The notes under the pieces: generated by a model
The model's input: only the letters and a program-made list of their open reading frames with translations
What the model was told of the DNA's origin: nothing
Database searches by the model: none
NCBI GenBank assembly: GCA_964609215.1
Contig: CAZSQZ010000018.1
Location: forward strand, 1 to 64,000
Origin: JABDKJ01 sp964609215
GTDB taxonomy: Bacteria > Bacteroidota > Bacteroidia > Flavobacteriales_D > JABDKJ01
Length of the DNA stretch: 64,000 nt
Direction of reading: 5' to 3'
Position numbers and translations under genes: made by a program
Shown here: one piece after another, positions 13,001-25,000 of the stretch
Position numbering within the stretch: the first letter of the stretch is position 1
Layout: each line of letters starts with the position of its first letter

Positions 13001-15681
13001 TCACCGCAGTTGATAGTTAAATCAGAAGGGATATTTGAAGCTGTTGGAGCAACATTGTCAATAATAGTTATGAGTTGAGTGTGAGAAGCTTCATTTCCAC
13101 AATCATCGATAGCAACGAATACTCTGGTAAGAACTCCTGAACAATCTACACCATTGTATCCAAATTGACTTAGTGTTACTTCCACATCGTCATCACAATG
13201 ATCAGTAGCCATAATAACCGGAGCAACAAATAGGTTTCCGCATTCTACTGTTGTGTCATTTGGAAGATTTACGAATGCAGGTGGAGTTGAATCTACTACT
13301 GTAATTACTTGAGTTGCACTTACGGAATTTCCTTGGGAATCCGTTGCTGTCCAAGTTCTGGTAATTGTGTGCTGACAGCCTTCAGTAATTTCTTCTGAAA
13401 AAATTACTTCAAGGTCTTCACAATCATGTTCCACAACAACTAAAGTTGCTTCTGGAATTTCATTACACTCAACAGTTTCATCTGCAGGAACTCCGATTAA
13501 AATTGGATCACCAGGAATGTTAACTGTTATCACTTGGGTAACGGTAACCGAATTGTTGTTGTTGTCGAATGCAGTCCATGTATTTGTAATGATAATAGTA
13601 TCTCCATTCTCTTCTGAGGAGGTTTCAAACACTATGTCCAAATCTTCATCGCAATTATCTTCAAAAACAGGCTCCATAAATGGAATCTCTTCGCAATCTA
13701 TTGTCATGTTTTCTGGAGCACTAACAACGATTGGATCTATCGAATCAAATATGGTAATAGTTTGAGTATGTTCAATTGAATTTCCGCATGCATCAACTGC
13801 AGTCCAGGTTCTCAGAATTTGACCATCACATTGATCCGTTGGCATGCTTTCGAAAAATTCCATAATTACTGTTCCGCAATTATCTGTAGCTTGAACTTCG
13901 CCCGGGTTAGGTAAATCGTTTATGCTGTTGATAGTGATATCGTCTGGAGTTGAAGTGAAAACAGGGTTTGTGTTATCAACGATTGTTATTGTTTGAGTGA
14001 TTACATCACTTTCATTTCCGCAATCATCAGTTGCGAACCAAGTTCTAACTATCTCATATCCGCATGCAAAATCATTGAAGTCTTCGTTAAAAGTAATTTC
14101 CAGATCATCATCACAAGAGCTTGAAAAAGTAGGAGCCGAGTTGGGAAGATCATCACCGCATTCAATAGTAAGATCAGTCATTAAAGTTCCTTCAGGAGCA
14201 TCTGTACATCCTGTAACAATGACTTCATCAGTTGCTGAGCAACCGTTGCAATCGGTTACTGTTACTGTATAGGTTCCAGGACTATTCACGTTAATCGATT
14301 CAGAAGTAGAACCAGTAGACCAAAGTATAGATACAGTATCATTTCCTTCTATTTGATTACAATTTGGATTTAACTGAATATTTACATCACCTTGAAGGTA
14401 TGTTCCATCACCACCAGCAAAATCAATCCATCCAGAAGCTCCAAAACCAGGGGCAATATGCATAGCTGTATTTCCTAACTGGAATGCTGGACCTCTTCTT
14501 GAGATAGAGTATGTACCGTGATTTTGAGAAATTACAGTTCCTGAAGTTGTTTGATAGTAAATCCATCCGCTAGCGTCAGTGCTTTCACAATTGTTTTCTT
14601 TTGGGCTGCCAACAGGTGCAATTGTAGTTTTGTCAGAGTACGTAATATCTATAGAAACATTATCTGTTCCATTGGTTGCGTCAGCGGTAAATTTTGCTGT
14701 TCCATTTTTGTATTGAACAAATGTAGCATTGTCTGAAGAGAAATATTGTCCGCCTGGAGCGTTGTTTATATAGAATACAAAAAGTTCAGAGTTTCCACAT
14801 CTTTCTGGAGCACTAACTTCATGTTCACAACCATTGAAGCATGTGCTTGCACCATTAATTGAAGCTGAAATATTTAGTTCTTCTCCACAAGTTTCTAAAT
14901 CCAGACCTGCATCTACTGTTAAGTTACATGGTTCTTGACAGTTGGTATCTACTTCTATATAAATCCAATTTGATTCTCCATCATAGTTCGTACAACCAGA
15001 TCTTCTTGCACATCTTCTGTAGTAACCACTTTCATAGGGTGTAAGTGTAAGATTAGAAGTATTTGATTCAATTAACTGCGCATTATTTGGGTTTGTTTCA
15101 TTTTGATTGAATAACCAAATGAATTCTAAATCTCCAGAACCTCCGGTTGGAGAAGCATCATTTACAATAGTAATTGTCTCACCTGCGCATACAGAAGCTA
15201 AGGATGAAATTGCTCCTGCGTTGGTTACATTTTGACAAGCATCAATAATGTCAAATGACAACCAAATTTGGCCGCAAAGATTTCCATAGGCATTATCAGA
15301 ACTGTAAGCATTAACATCTACATTGTGCGTTCCAATTCCACCATTCCAGTTGTTATTGTTTTCTCCACCACTAGGAAAGGTATAGTGAACAACGTTCTCA
15401 ATATTTGAGTATCCATCAACCCAGAAGGAAACACTTTCAATGTAACCACTTGTTTGAGCTACCAAGTAATAACTGTTTGTAAGATCATTAATGTTAATTT
15501 GATCTCCATCAATAATAGGTCCATAGATAGGCTGATCAGTTACTTGGTCATATATAAATATGCCTTCCAGTGTTCCACAAGTAGTAAATTCTGAATTACC
15601 AGCTGCTTCAGCAAAAGCAGTGTTAGAACAACAGATTAGTAAAATGGCAGCAAAAAAAGAATTAAACGTAAAAAGTTTCAT
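10042..15681 (-). CDS. Secreted adhesin B: HYR-like repeat protein with T9SS sorting domain
   Basis: 1879 aa. Signal peptide about 1-25 (cleavage near AFA-EAA). One module X (about 34-150), an Ig-like segment (about 150-248), then an Ig/PKD-like domain (CNLTVDAG... and ILWSTGSTSE...YTVTVTDCNGC) split by a ~165-aa head called Z here. Then 17 HYR-like repeats of 72-79 aa (about 491-1785), and a T9SS type A sorting domain (about 1795-1879: SSPNPVHGNTK, GVYYLKLYYDG, SHKIMKIK). The HYR motif per repeat is VECG..P, a DNC or DLC loop, C-PY.ITRTWTA, and TDACGN. Most repeats have four Cys, suggesting disulphides. Inferred role: surface adhesin exported through T9SS. It has a consensus promoter and a strong terminator, so it is probably monocistronic. 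The start is shared in sequence context with adhesin C. Confidence 0.95.
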   Translation of the reverse strand: MKLFTFNSFFAAILLICCSNTAFAEAAGNSEFTTCGTLEGIFIYDQVTDQPIYGPIIDGDQININDLTNSYYLVAQTSGYIESVSFWVDGYSNIENVVHYTFPSGGENNNNWNGGIGTHNVDVNAYSSDNAYGNLCGQIWLSFDIIDACQNVTNAGAISSLASVCAGETITIVNDASPTGGSGDLEFIWLFNQNETNPNNAQLIESNTSNLTLTPYESGYYRRCARRSGCTNYDGESNWIYIEVDTNCQEPCNLTVDAGLDLETCGEELNISASINGASTCFNGCEHEVSAPERCGNSELFVFYINNAPGGQYFSSDNATFVQYKNGTAKFTADATNGTDNVSIDITYSDKTTIAPVGSPKENNCESTDASGWIYYQTTSGTVISQNHGTYSISRRGPAFQLGNTAMHIAPGFGASGWIDFAGGDGTYLQGDVNIQLNPNCNQIEGNDTVSILWSTGSTSESINVNSPGTYTVTVTDCNGCSATDEVIVTGCTDAPEGTLMTDLTIECGDDLPNSAPTFSSSCDDDLEITFNEDFNDFACGYEIVRTWFATDDCGNESDVITQTITIVDNTNPVFTSTPDDITINSINDLPNPGEVQATDNCGTVIMEFFESMPTDQCDGQILRTWTAVDACGNSIEHTQTITIFDSIDPIVVSAPENMTIDCEEIPFMEPVFEDNCDEDLDIVFETSSEENGDTIIITNTWTAFDNNNNSVTVTQVITVNIPGDPILIGVPADETVECNEIPEATLVVVEHDCEDLEVIFSEEITEGCQHTITRTWTATDSQGNSVSATQVITVVDSTPPAFVNLPNDTTVECGNLFVAPVIMATDHCDDDVEVTLSQFGYNGVDCSGVLTRVFVAIDDCGNEASHTQLITIIDNVAPTASNIPSDLTINCGEIIPGDSPSFEDNCDEDLTVSFEENQTDNGDDLIITRIWTALDACGNETSVSQVLTVVQSEAISLINVPQDITVECIEIPAPANVEASNQSMVSFNESVSGNCPYIITRTWSASNDCGNTATATQTIVVEDNTAPTFVDVPANISVTCGNVPPAASIDAIDLCDEDVDVSVSQFGYNGVDCSGVLTRIYTATDNCGNIAQHTQTITISDDIAPVASNVPADITFECGGNIPTDEPTFTDNCAGNINVEFSIEESVSGMTTTYIRTWIASDECGNETTVSQTVIISGNSNLELIGVPADLTVECNDVPSAANVTSNDGSIVSFQETISGDCPYFITRTWSATNDCGGDISASQIITVEDITAPVLSNIPADITVNCGEIPNVVLPSASDLCDNDVSVSLSQFGYNGVDCSGTLNRKFTATDNCGNTVEHIQVITIVDNIAPTFNGDASDMTVECNNIPAASEILATDNCGDVILDFNESISDGCPYTIIRTWTATDLCGNSSELSQVLTVVDNTAPELNGVPADFTTDCADNLPNPANVDASDACDTEVIVIFSEEVNGDTVIRTWTATDACGNTSSASQTITVIDSGLPMLVGVPANITVECGNIPDAANVTATDGCTSATVTFDESIGDGCPYTITRTWTAADDAGNTVEESQIITVEDTEAPVITNVPSDISLSCSELPEAANVSASDNCDSNVELTLEENTDYSNCPYILTRTWTATDECGNTSSATQEITLIDNQAPELIDFEAAIQVLCDETEGIFIQAEDNCSEIDITIVQDQFFSGACYGTIERTYLVEDACGNSTTAVQFLFLNDDEDPVYIETPEAEITIECGDEIPELEMPVAIDNCDPDVEIEVSIHESNDGICPYVITRVFIANDDCGNDQKFVQIINVNQGVIGEDEDVMITSSPNPVHGNTKVTFAVPTDGDVVFTVTNSMGQETQMIMKGEVIGGALNQFDLITQDWKNGVYYLKLYYDGKFTSHKIMKIK
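10330..14210 (-). repeat. 17 HYR-like repeats in adhesin B
   Basis: Seventeen repeats of 72-79 aa. Repeats 5, 8 and 11 all contain QFGYNGVDCSG. Repeats 6 and 9 share the next pattern (PSFEDNC / PTFTDNC), and 7, 10 and 12 share a SGxCPY.ITRTWSA type. The array therefore grew partly by copying three-repeat blocks. Repeats 13-17 are single, more diverged units. Confidence 0.85.
14345..14840 (-). other. Head module Z inserted in the Ig-like domain of adhesin B
   Basis: A ~165-aa stretch sits between the two halves of one Ig/PKD-like domain. Landmarks are SAPERCGNSEL, FVFYINNAPGG, GSPKENNC, a WIYYQTTSGT strand, SQNHGTYSISRRGPAFQLG and GFGASGWIDF. A related Z occurs in adhesin A (about 7380-6890) with SQNHGTFYIQRRGAATQVG and GFGASGWVEI. 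I recognise no named family. A beta-rich binding module is plausible. Confidence 0.65.
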
Positions 15682-15820
15682 AGCTAAAAATTAAATTATC
15701 AATCTCGTTTTTCTCACTCACATTTAAATTTTAATCTCCTATGAGTTAAAACGTTTGTGAATTTTCAATTAGCTTAGAAAGAATAGGGGTTAAATGGTAA
15801 GTATTTGATTAAATACAGGA

Positions 15821-15851
15821 CAAAAATAGGGTAGAATTGCTCCCTTGTCAA
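15821..15851 (-). promoter_or_regulatory. Promoter of adhesin B
   Basis: On the minus strand TTG (15851-15849) is separated by 20 bases from TATTTTTG (15828-15821), an exact match to the Bacteroidota TTG / TAnnTTTG promoter. Transcription would start near 15,814, giving a leader of about 130 nt. Confidence 0.6.
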
Positions 15852-15969
15852 GTAAGAATTAGAAAAAAAATGAAAAATAATCTAACTTTTTTTGAATCTG
15901 TTGATTGGTGTGGTTTTCAGGAGGGTTTGGGGGTTGGTAGTTGTTTCGAATTGGGAGGAATAAATAAAA

Positions 15970-15997
15970 AAAGGGATGCTTGTTTAAGCATCCCTTT
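15970..15997 (-). terminator. Terminator after adhesin C
   Basis: A 12-bp perfect stem (AAAGGGATGCTT with its complement) with a 4-base loop lies 25 bases past the stop of C and is followed on the minus strand by a T-rich run. This is a classic Rho-independent terminator. Confidence 0.85.
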
Positions 15998-16022
15998 AGC
16001 AATAAGATTATAATGAATGAGA

Positions 16023-19000
16023 TTAATTCACTTTAATAATTTTATGAGATTCGAACTTATCCTTGTAGAATAGTTTCAAGTAATAAACACCATCATCCCA
16101 TCCTTGAGTTTGAAGTTCAAATTCGTAAAGAATTTCTGCCTCAAGCTCTCCTTCAATCAACAGTTGAACTTCTTGTCCCAATGTATTTACTACAGTAAAC
16201 TGAACGAATCCATCTTGAGGAATTGTCATGGTTACTTTGTTGTTTGTAGTAAACGGATTTGGTGCACTTGTAATAACAATGTCTCCAGAATCTGCTAGTG
16301 GGTTTGCAATAACATCTATTGTCTGAACAAAGTCAGTAGAATTACCACAAGCATCTAGAGCAGTATATGTTCTTGTTATTTCATATGGGCAATTTCCACC
16401 ATTTGATACTTGATCTGTAACGGCAATTACAACATCGGTATCACAGTTATCTGAAGCTGTTAATGTTTCCGGTTCTGGAATATCTTCTCCACAAAGAATT
16501 GTAATTGTTTCTTCAGGAGTAGAATCAAATGTTGGAGCAATATCATCCTCTAAGAATAAGTATTGAATTACAGTTAGTGAATTACCACACTCATCTTCGA
16601 CTAAATATGTTCTTTCAATTGTACCGTAGCAATTTCCAGAGAATAACAAGTCTTGAACAATAGAGATTGTTACTTCAGTGCAGTTATCTTCTGCTTGAAT
16701 GTAAATCTCATCAGACTCATCACATTGAACATTAATAGCTCCTTCAAAGTCTATCAACTCTGGTTCCACATTATCAATAATAGTGATCACCTGCGATGCT
16801 GAAGCTGTATTTCCGCATGCATCCGTGGTAGTCCATGTTCTTGTCAATGTATAAGGACATTCATCAAAATTCGTAGTTTCCGTAAGTATTGCTTCTACTT
16901 GTCCACAATTATCTGTAGCGCCTACGATAGGTGGCGAAGGAATTGATTCGCAATCTATTGTAATATTCGCTGGAACTCCAATTAACTCTGGTTCAACAGT
17001 ATCTACAACAGTAATCGTTTGTGTTGCTGAAGAACTGTTTCCGCAATCATCTGTTGCAGTCCAAGTTCTAGTAATTGTATAAGGACATCCTTGACCTATA
17101 ACTTCTTCAAACGTGATTTCTAATTCGTCATCGCAAAGATCTGAAGCTATTGGATTTCCTGGAGCAGGAACAGCATCACACTCTACTGTTTCGTCAGCTG
17201 GAGCTGAGATACTTGGGTTATTTCCATCTGTTACCGTAATTACCTGTACAAAATCAGTTGTGTTACCGCACTCATCAGAAGCTGTATAAGTTCTGGTTAG
17301 AACGTAACCACACGTATTGGTTTGAATATCTTCGTCTAAAGAGATACTCAAATTATCATCACAGATATCGGAGAACTGAGGTTCTTCCGTTGGAAGTTCT
17401 TCAGAACAGTCAATATTAGCATCTGTTGGTCCTGTAACAGTTGGAGCTGTCGTATCTGTAATGGTAATCAATTGATTCACAATTGTAGTATTACCACAGT
17501 CATCTATACCCATCCACTGTCTCACAAGTATTTCACCGCATGGAGCATCAATTGTTTCTTCAGAGAAATTGATAATTAGATCTGTATCACAGTTATCTGA
17601 GAATGTTGGCTCATCCTCAGGAAGAGCATCTCCACATTCAATAGTTACATCAGCAGGTTCATTTGCTGCTAATGGATTTTCAGTATCGGATACAAATATT
17701 GTTTGAATTTGCTGTGAAGCATTTCCACAAGCATCCGTTGCAGTCCAAGTTCTTACTAATTCGTAAGTACAACCTTGTCCAATTGTTACTTCATTAAATT
17801 CGATAACAGGAGCTGAATCGCAATTATCTGTTGCAGTAACATTTGCCGGAGCAGGAATATTATCACATTCTACAGATTCATTTTCAGGAACACCAGACAT
17901 TACAGGTGCCGTTTGATCATCAAATGTAATTGTTTGTGTTTCACTAGTTGTATTACCACATGCATCTACAGCTGTCCAAGTTCTTTCTATGATAAGAGGA
18001 CAAGCTTCGTTTACTACTTCAGAACTGAATGTAATCAATACATCTGCGCTGCAATTGTCAGTAGCACTAGGACTAGCAATTGAAGGAACATCTCCACATT
18101 CAGCTGAGAAATCTGCTGGTATTCCTGAGAATACTGGAGCATTTGTGTCTTCAACAGTAATTGTCTGAACGTGTGAAGTTTCATTTCCGCAGTCGTCAGC
18201 AGTAGACCATGTTCTAATTATTTGATAAGGACATCCATCAGTTTGAACTTCTGTAAATTCAACTATTGGGTTTGTACAATTATCTGTAGCAGTAACATTT
18301 GCCGGAGCAGGAATGTTATCACATTCTACTGTAAGATCTGCTGGTAATTCGCTCAATACTGGTGCTTCCTCATCACTAATCAAAATGTTTTGAGAAGCTT
18401 CAGCTATATTTCCACATCCATCAGTAGCAGTCCAAGTCCTAACGATAGAAATAGGGCAGCTTGCGCTATTTACTTGTTCGCTGAAGACAACAACTATATT
18501 ATTAGAACAATTATCTGAAGCTGTCACCGGTGCAAGAGCTGGAGCATCTCCACATTCAGCAGTATAATCAGCTGGAACATTGTTCAATATAGGTGCTTGC
18601 GTATCTTCAACAGTTATGACTTGCGTATGAGCAGCAACATTTCCACATGCGTCAGTCGCTGTCCAAGTTCTAATAATATCATAAGGACAACCGTCTGAAA
18701 TTACTTCACTAAATTCTATGGTCACATCAGAGCAATTGTCCGTTGCAGATACTTGGGCTGCTGCAGGGATATCATCACATTCCACAGTTAAATCTGCAGG
18801 TGGATTGCTGAACTCAGGTAGTGTAGAATCTATTACTGTCAATACTTGAGAAGCGCTTGTTGAGTTTCCGCACTCATCTACTGCAGTCCAAGTTCTAATA
18901 ATATCATAAGGACAACCATCTGAAATTACTTCATTAAATTCTACCGTCACTTCAGAACAGTCATCGCTAGCGGTAACATTTGCTGAAGCAGGAATGTTAT

Positions 19001-22000
19001 CACATTCTACTGTTGCATCAGCAGGGACATCTATCAATACTGGATCTGCTTGATCTAATACTGTTATTGTCTGATTTGATGTAGATACATTTCCGCAATC
19101 ATCAGTTGCAGTGAATGTTCTAATTACTTCGAATCCGCATGCAAGATCATTAGTTGTTTCTGTAACTGTTACCGTCACATCATCATCACAGTTATCTTCA
19201 TATGTTGGAAGATCAGTAGGTAAATTATCCTCACACATTAAGCTCAGATCTTCTAAACCATTAACTAATGTTGGAGCAACTGTGTCTTCAATAGTAATTA
19301 TCTGTGTATGAGAAACTTCGTTTCCACAAGCATCTTCTGCTGTCCAAACTCTTGTTAATTGACCTTCACAATCAACACCATTATAACCAAATTGACTGAA
19401 TGAAACATCTATGTTTCCATCACAAGCATCTGTAGCTGTAATTGATGGGGCAGTAGGAACTTCACCACAAGACACCGTAATGTCCGCTGGTGTGCTAGAA
19501 AGAACTGGTGCCGTTGTATCAACAACAGTAATTGTATATTCTGCGAATGCTTCGTTTCCACAAAGGTCTTCGATTGAATATGTTCTTACTATAACGTAAC
19601 CACATGCTTGCATTAATATTTGCTCACTGAAAATTACATCAGGATCAATATCACAATTGTCAGCAACTTCTAACTCAATTGGATCTGGTATATCAGTACA
19701 TTCAACTGTGATGTCTTCTAATGAACTTAATACTTCTGGAGCAATGGTGTCATCAATTATTATTGTCTGACTTGCTTCAGCAGTATTTCCACAAGCATCA
19801 GTAGCAGTCCATGTTCTTATTACAGTAAGTGGACAAGAATTTCCAACTGTTTCTTCATTTAATGTAACAATAACATCAGTATCACAATTGTCCGTTGCAG
19901 TAACATTCGGAGCAGAAGGAACACTTGAGCATTCATCATTTACATCATCAGGAACACCAACTAAAACAGGAGCAATGTTATCAGTTACCGTTATAGTTTG
20001 AGTTACCTCATTTGTGTTTCCACATGCATCTGAAGCGGACCAAGTTCTTGTGATTGTATAAGGACATCCATCAGAGATTACTTCTGTGAAATCAACTCCA
20101 ACGTTGTCACAATTATCAGTAGCTGTTACTATAGGAGCCGCTGGAATTTCGTCACATTCAACAGCAATGTCAGCAGGTACACCTATTAATTCAGGAGCAG
20201 TTGTGTCATCTATGAATATTGATTGAGAAGCTTCTGTTGTATTTCCACAAGCATCAGTTACTGTCCATGTTCTTTCAATTTCTATTGGACAAGAGTCACT
20301 TATTACCAATTCTGTAAACTCTACAGTTAAGTCTGAACTACAATTATCTGTTGCAGTAACAGGAGCAACTGCTGGAGCTTCACCACATTCTGCTGTATAA
20401 TTAGCTGGTACACCAATTAACTCAGGAGCAGTTTCATCATTTACAGTAATTACTTGAGTTGCAGTAGCAACATTTCCACAAGCATCAGTCGCAGTATATG
20501 TTCTTTCAACTGTATAAGGACAACCATCTGAAATAACTTCTGTCATTTCTACAGGTATATCACCATCGCAAATATCAGTTGCAGTAACTACAGCAGCATC
20601 TGGCATTTCATCACATTCAACAGATTCATTAGCTGGAACACCAGATAGTACAGGGTCTGTGTTATCTGTAATTGTAATGACTTGATCTGAAGTAGTTACA
20701 TTTCCGCAATGATCTTCTGCCGTCCATGTTCTTGTTATTTGAACACCGCAATTTATATCTGTTGTTGTTTCTTCCATCGTAATGGTCAAATCAAAATTGC
20801 AATTATCTGTGAACGTAGGCTCATTTTCTGGAATATCATCTCCACATTCTAATTCTATATCTTCAATGTCATTTGCTTCTGGAGCAGTAGTATCATTAAT
20901 AAATATAGATTGAATATGAATGGTTTGATTTCCACAAGCATCAGTTGCAGTCCATGTTCTTCTTACACCATCTCCACAGAAATCATTTGTTGGATCTTCA
21001 ACAAAATCAACCGTAACAGGCGCTGTGCAATTATCAGTAGCTGTGATTTCCTCAGCAGGAGTAATTTCTTCTAAACATTGAACTGTAAAGTTTTCTGGGT
21101 AATCGGAAAGAACTGGAGCTTCAGAGTCTGTAGGAATAGTGATTGTTTGTGTGCAATCTGCAGAATTTCCACAATTGTCTGTTGCTCTATATGTTCTTGT
21201 AATCACTTTAGTACATCCGTCAAATGACTCATCATCGCCAATAAATTCAATACTTGCAATTCCTGCAGGATCAGATGCAACAACATCGTCAGTATTAGGA
21301 GCTGGAGTGTCTGAATTACATGGTAATTCCAAATCTTCTGGACATTCTACTATTGGATCTATTCCGTCACATGCATTTAAAGAAGCAGGATCATGATCGT
21401 CTTCATCTGTTGAAGCATTTTCATCACCAGGAGTACCTGTTCCATCACCGTTTACAGCATTGTCAGATGCTGAATCTGGTTGACCACCAGCATCGTTGGT
21501 GTTATCTGAATCTGGAGTAGAATCTACATCGTCAGAGCCAGCTGGGTTTGTAGCGTCAGCTATCTCTGCAAAGTTGATAAGATCTCCACCAGCAAAGTCC
21601 GCATCAATTGTTAAAGTAACTTCAACAGTAGTAGTAGTACCTGCTGCTAAAGGACCTACATCGAAAGTTCCATCTGCATTCCAATCAGCATCATTATTTT
21701 GCATTCCATCAGGAGCGTAATCAATAATGGTAATTGAAGTTGCATCTGCTGTTCCTTGATTGATTACTTCAATTTCATACGTTACTTCACTTCCAGCACC
21801 AAACGGTCCAGCAGAAGTCAATGTCTTTTTCAACGCAAGGTCAAATGTAGGGATGAATCCAAAGTCAACAGTCATGTTTCCATTGTCATCATCAGCTGCA
21901 TCTTGGTCACCGCCTTCACCATCTTCATTGCTTGGTTCGTCACCAGCAGAAAGTGTGATAATATCTGACATTACCATTTCACCTGCCGCATCTTGCTGAC

Positions 22001-25000
22001 CGTTATCATCCGAATCTGTATTATTATTAGGATCATCAGTTGAAGCGATATCCGTTGAAGATGTTTCATATCCAGTTAAAGGAGTATTTATCTTCACATA
22101 GTAATCACCTGGAGCTAATCCATCAACAAAGTAGTTTCCATCTTCATCTGTAGTATCTGAACCTGCTAAAGTGTCGTCTCCTCCACCTTTAACTCCATCA
22201 GGACCTACGTTAAATACTTCAACTGTTATTCCTTCAAGACCTGTTTCACCAGCATCTTGTATTCCGTTATCATTAACATCTACGAAAACAGTAGAACCTA
22301 TGGAAAGCGTTTGTTCTATTTCAATAGAAGCCGGATCGTGATCGTCTTCATCACCAGCAGGGTTGTCATCTCCTGGAGTTCCATTTCCATTTCCGTTCAA
22401 TTCATTGTCAGCCGGAGAATCTGGTTGACCACCTGCATCATTTGAATTGTCTGAATCTGGAGTTGAGTCTTGATCTTCTTCGCCTAGTAAATTATCAGCA
22501 TTTGAGATTTCTGCAAAGTTCACTAACTGAGAACCATTGAAGTTGTCATCTATTGCTAAAGTAATATCAATTGTTGTTGAAGCACCAGCTGCTAAATTTC
22601 CTAGATCAAAAGTTCCATCAGCATTCCAATCTGCATCTGCAAGGGATAAACCAGCTGGGATATAATCGCTAATAACAACATCTGTTGCATCAAGTGTTCC
22701 TTGGTTCACAACGGTAATTGTAAATGTTACATCATCACCTGGAGCGAATGGTCCAGCAGAGCTTAATTCTTTGATTAAAGCAAGATCGAATACTTGGTCT
22801 AAAATCAATTCAGCAGGATCGTGATCATCTTCATCTATTGGAGCTTCCTCATTGACTTCATTGTCAGTAGGAGTTCCTGGCTCACCACCAGCATCATTAT
22901 TGTTGTCTGCATCTGGAGTGGAATCAATATCTTCTACTCCTTCAGCATTTTCAGCGTCTGAAATTTCTGCAAAGTTAACTAAAGAACTTCCTTGGAAGTT
23001 TTCATCAATTTTTAGAGTAACATCTATAGTAGTTGATTCGCCTGCAGCTAAAGCACCTAAATCAAAAGTAGCATCTGCATTCCAATCTGCATCATTTAAA
23101 GATGATCCAGCTGGAGCATAATCAGTCAAAGTGATTGATGTTGCATCTATATCACCTTGGTTTATTACTGTAATTGTAAATGTTACATCATCACCTGGAG
23201 CGAATGGCCCAGCAGAACTTAATTCCTTAGTCAATGCAAGGTCAAACTCGCATTCAACTATAATTATTTGTTGAGCGACAGTTGCGTTTTGACAATGATC
23301 TGTTGCTGTCCAAGTTCTGGTAATTGTAGTTGTTCCTCCATCTGAAACTGAAGTTTCCTCGAAATCAATTGTTAAATCAAATTCGCAATTATCCGTAAAT
23401 GTTGGTTCATCTGTTGGAAGAGGGTCGTTACATTCTAGTGTTACATCTGCAGGAACATCGCTTGCTATAGGAGCAGTTGTGTCGTTCACAAATATCGACT
23501 GAATATGAATTGTTTGGTTACCGCAAGCATCAGTTGCAGTCCATGTTCTTCTTACACCGTCTCCACAGAAATCATTTGTTGGATCTTCAACAAATTCAAC
23601 TGTAATAGGAGATGTGCAGTTATCCGTAGCAGTGATTTCCTCAGCAGGCTCAATTTCCTCAAGGCATTGAACTGTGAAATCTTCTGGGTAATCAGAAAGA
23701 ACTGGAGCTTCAGAATCTGTAGGTATTGAGATTGTTTGAGTACAATCTGTAGAATTTCCACAGTTGTCTGTTGCTCTATATGTTCTAGTAATTACTTTCG
23801 TACATCCATCAAATGACTCTTCATCTCCAATGAATTCTATTGAAGCAATTCCAAATGGGTCAGATGCGATTACGTCATCCGTGTTCGCTTCTGGAGTATC
23901 AGAATTACATGGTAATTCCAAGTCATCTGGACATTCAACAACAGGACCTTGTGCATCGCATGCATTTAATGTAGCAGGATCGTGATCATCTTCATCTGTT
24001 ACTGGATTGTCATCACCAGGTGTACCCGTTCCATTACCGTTTACATTATTGTCCGCTGGAGAATCAGGTTGTCCACCTGCATCATTTGAATCATCTGTAT
24101 CTGGAGTTGAATCAATATCTGGAGTTTCAGCTGGATTTGTAGCATCTGCAATTTCTGCAAAGTTTACTAGGTCACCACCTGTGAAATCCGAATCTATAGT
24201 TAATGTTATTTCAACTGAAGTTGAAGCACCAGCTGCTAAAGCACCAAGCTCAAATACTCCACCTGCCCAGTCAGCGTCATTGTTTGTCATACCAGCCGGA
24301 ACATAATCAACAAGTGTGATTGAAGTTGCGTTTGCACTTCCCTGGTTAATAACATTGATTGTATACGTTACTTCATCACCTGGAGCAAATGGTCCGGCAG
24401 AAGTCAATTCTTTTGTTAATGCAAGGTCAAATATTGGAACAAAACCAAAGTCTATTGTCATGTTTCCATTATCATCATCCGCGTCATCCTGATCACCACC
24501 TGAAGCATTTTCATCTGCACCTGTTGGTTCAGAATCTCCTTCAAGTGTTACAATATCAGACATTACCATTTCACCTGTATTGTCTTGTTGACCATTATCG
24601 TCATTATCTTGATCATTGTTAGGATTGGAGCTAGAAGCAATATCCGTTGATGAAGTTGGGTAATCCTCTGAAGGCTCGTTGATTTTTACATAGTAATCAC
24701 CAGGTAATAATCCGTCAACGAAGTAATTTCCATTTTCATCTGTTGTGTCAGAACCAGCAAGAGAATCATCTCCGCCATCTTTAACTCCATCAGGACCAAC
24801 ACTAAATACTTCAACAAGGATTCCTTCTATTCCATCATCATCATTATCTTGGATTCCGTTGTCGTTATTATCAACGAATACCGTAGAACCTATGCTTAAT
24901 TCTGGAACAAAACCGAAGTCAAGTGTCATGTTTCCATTTGCATCATCCGCATCATCTTGATCTCCACCTTGACCAGCTTCATTTGTTGGCTCATCTCCTG

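Larger units (their letters stand above)
15682..16022. other. Intergenic region between adhesins B and C
   Basis: These 341 bp hold the promoter and ~130-nt leader of B and the terminator of C. No gene, repeat or RNA was recognised in the remainder. Confidence 0.7.
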
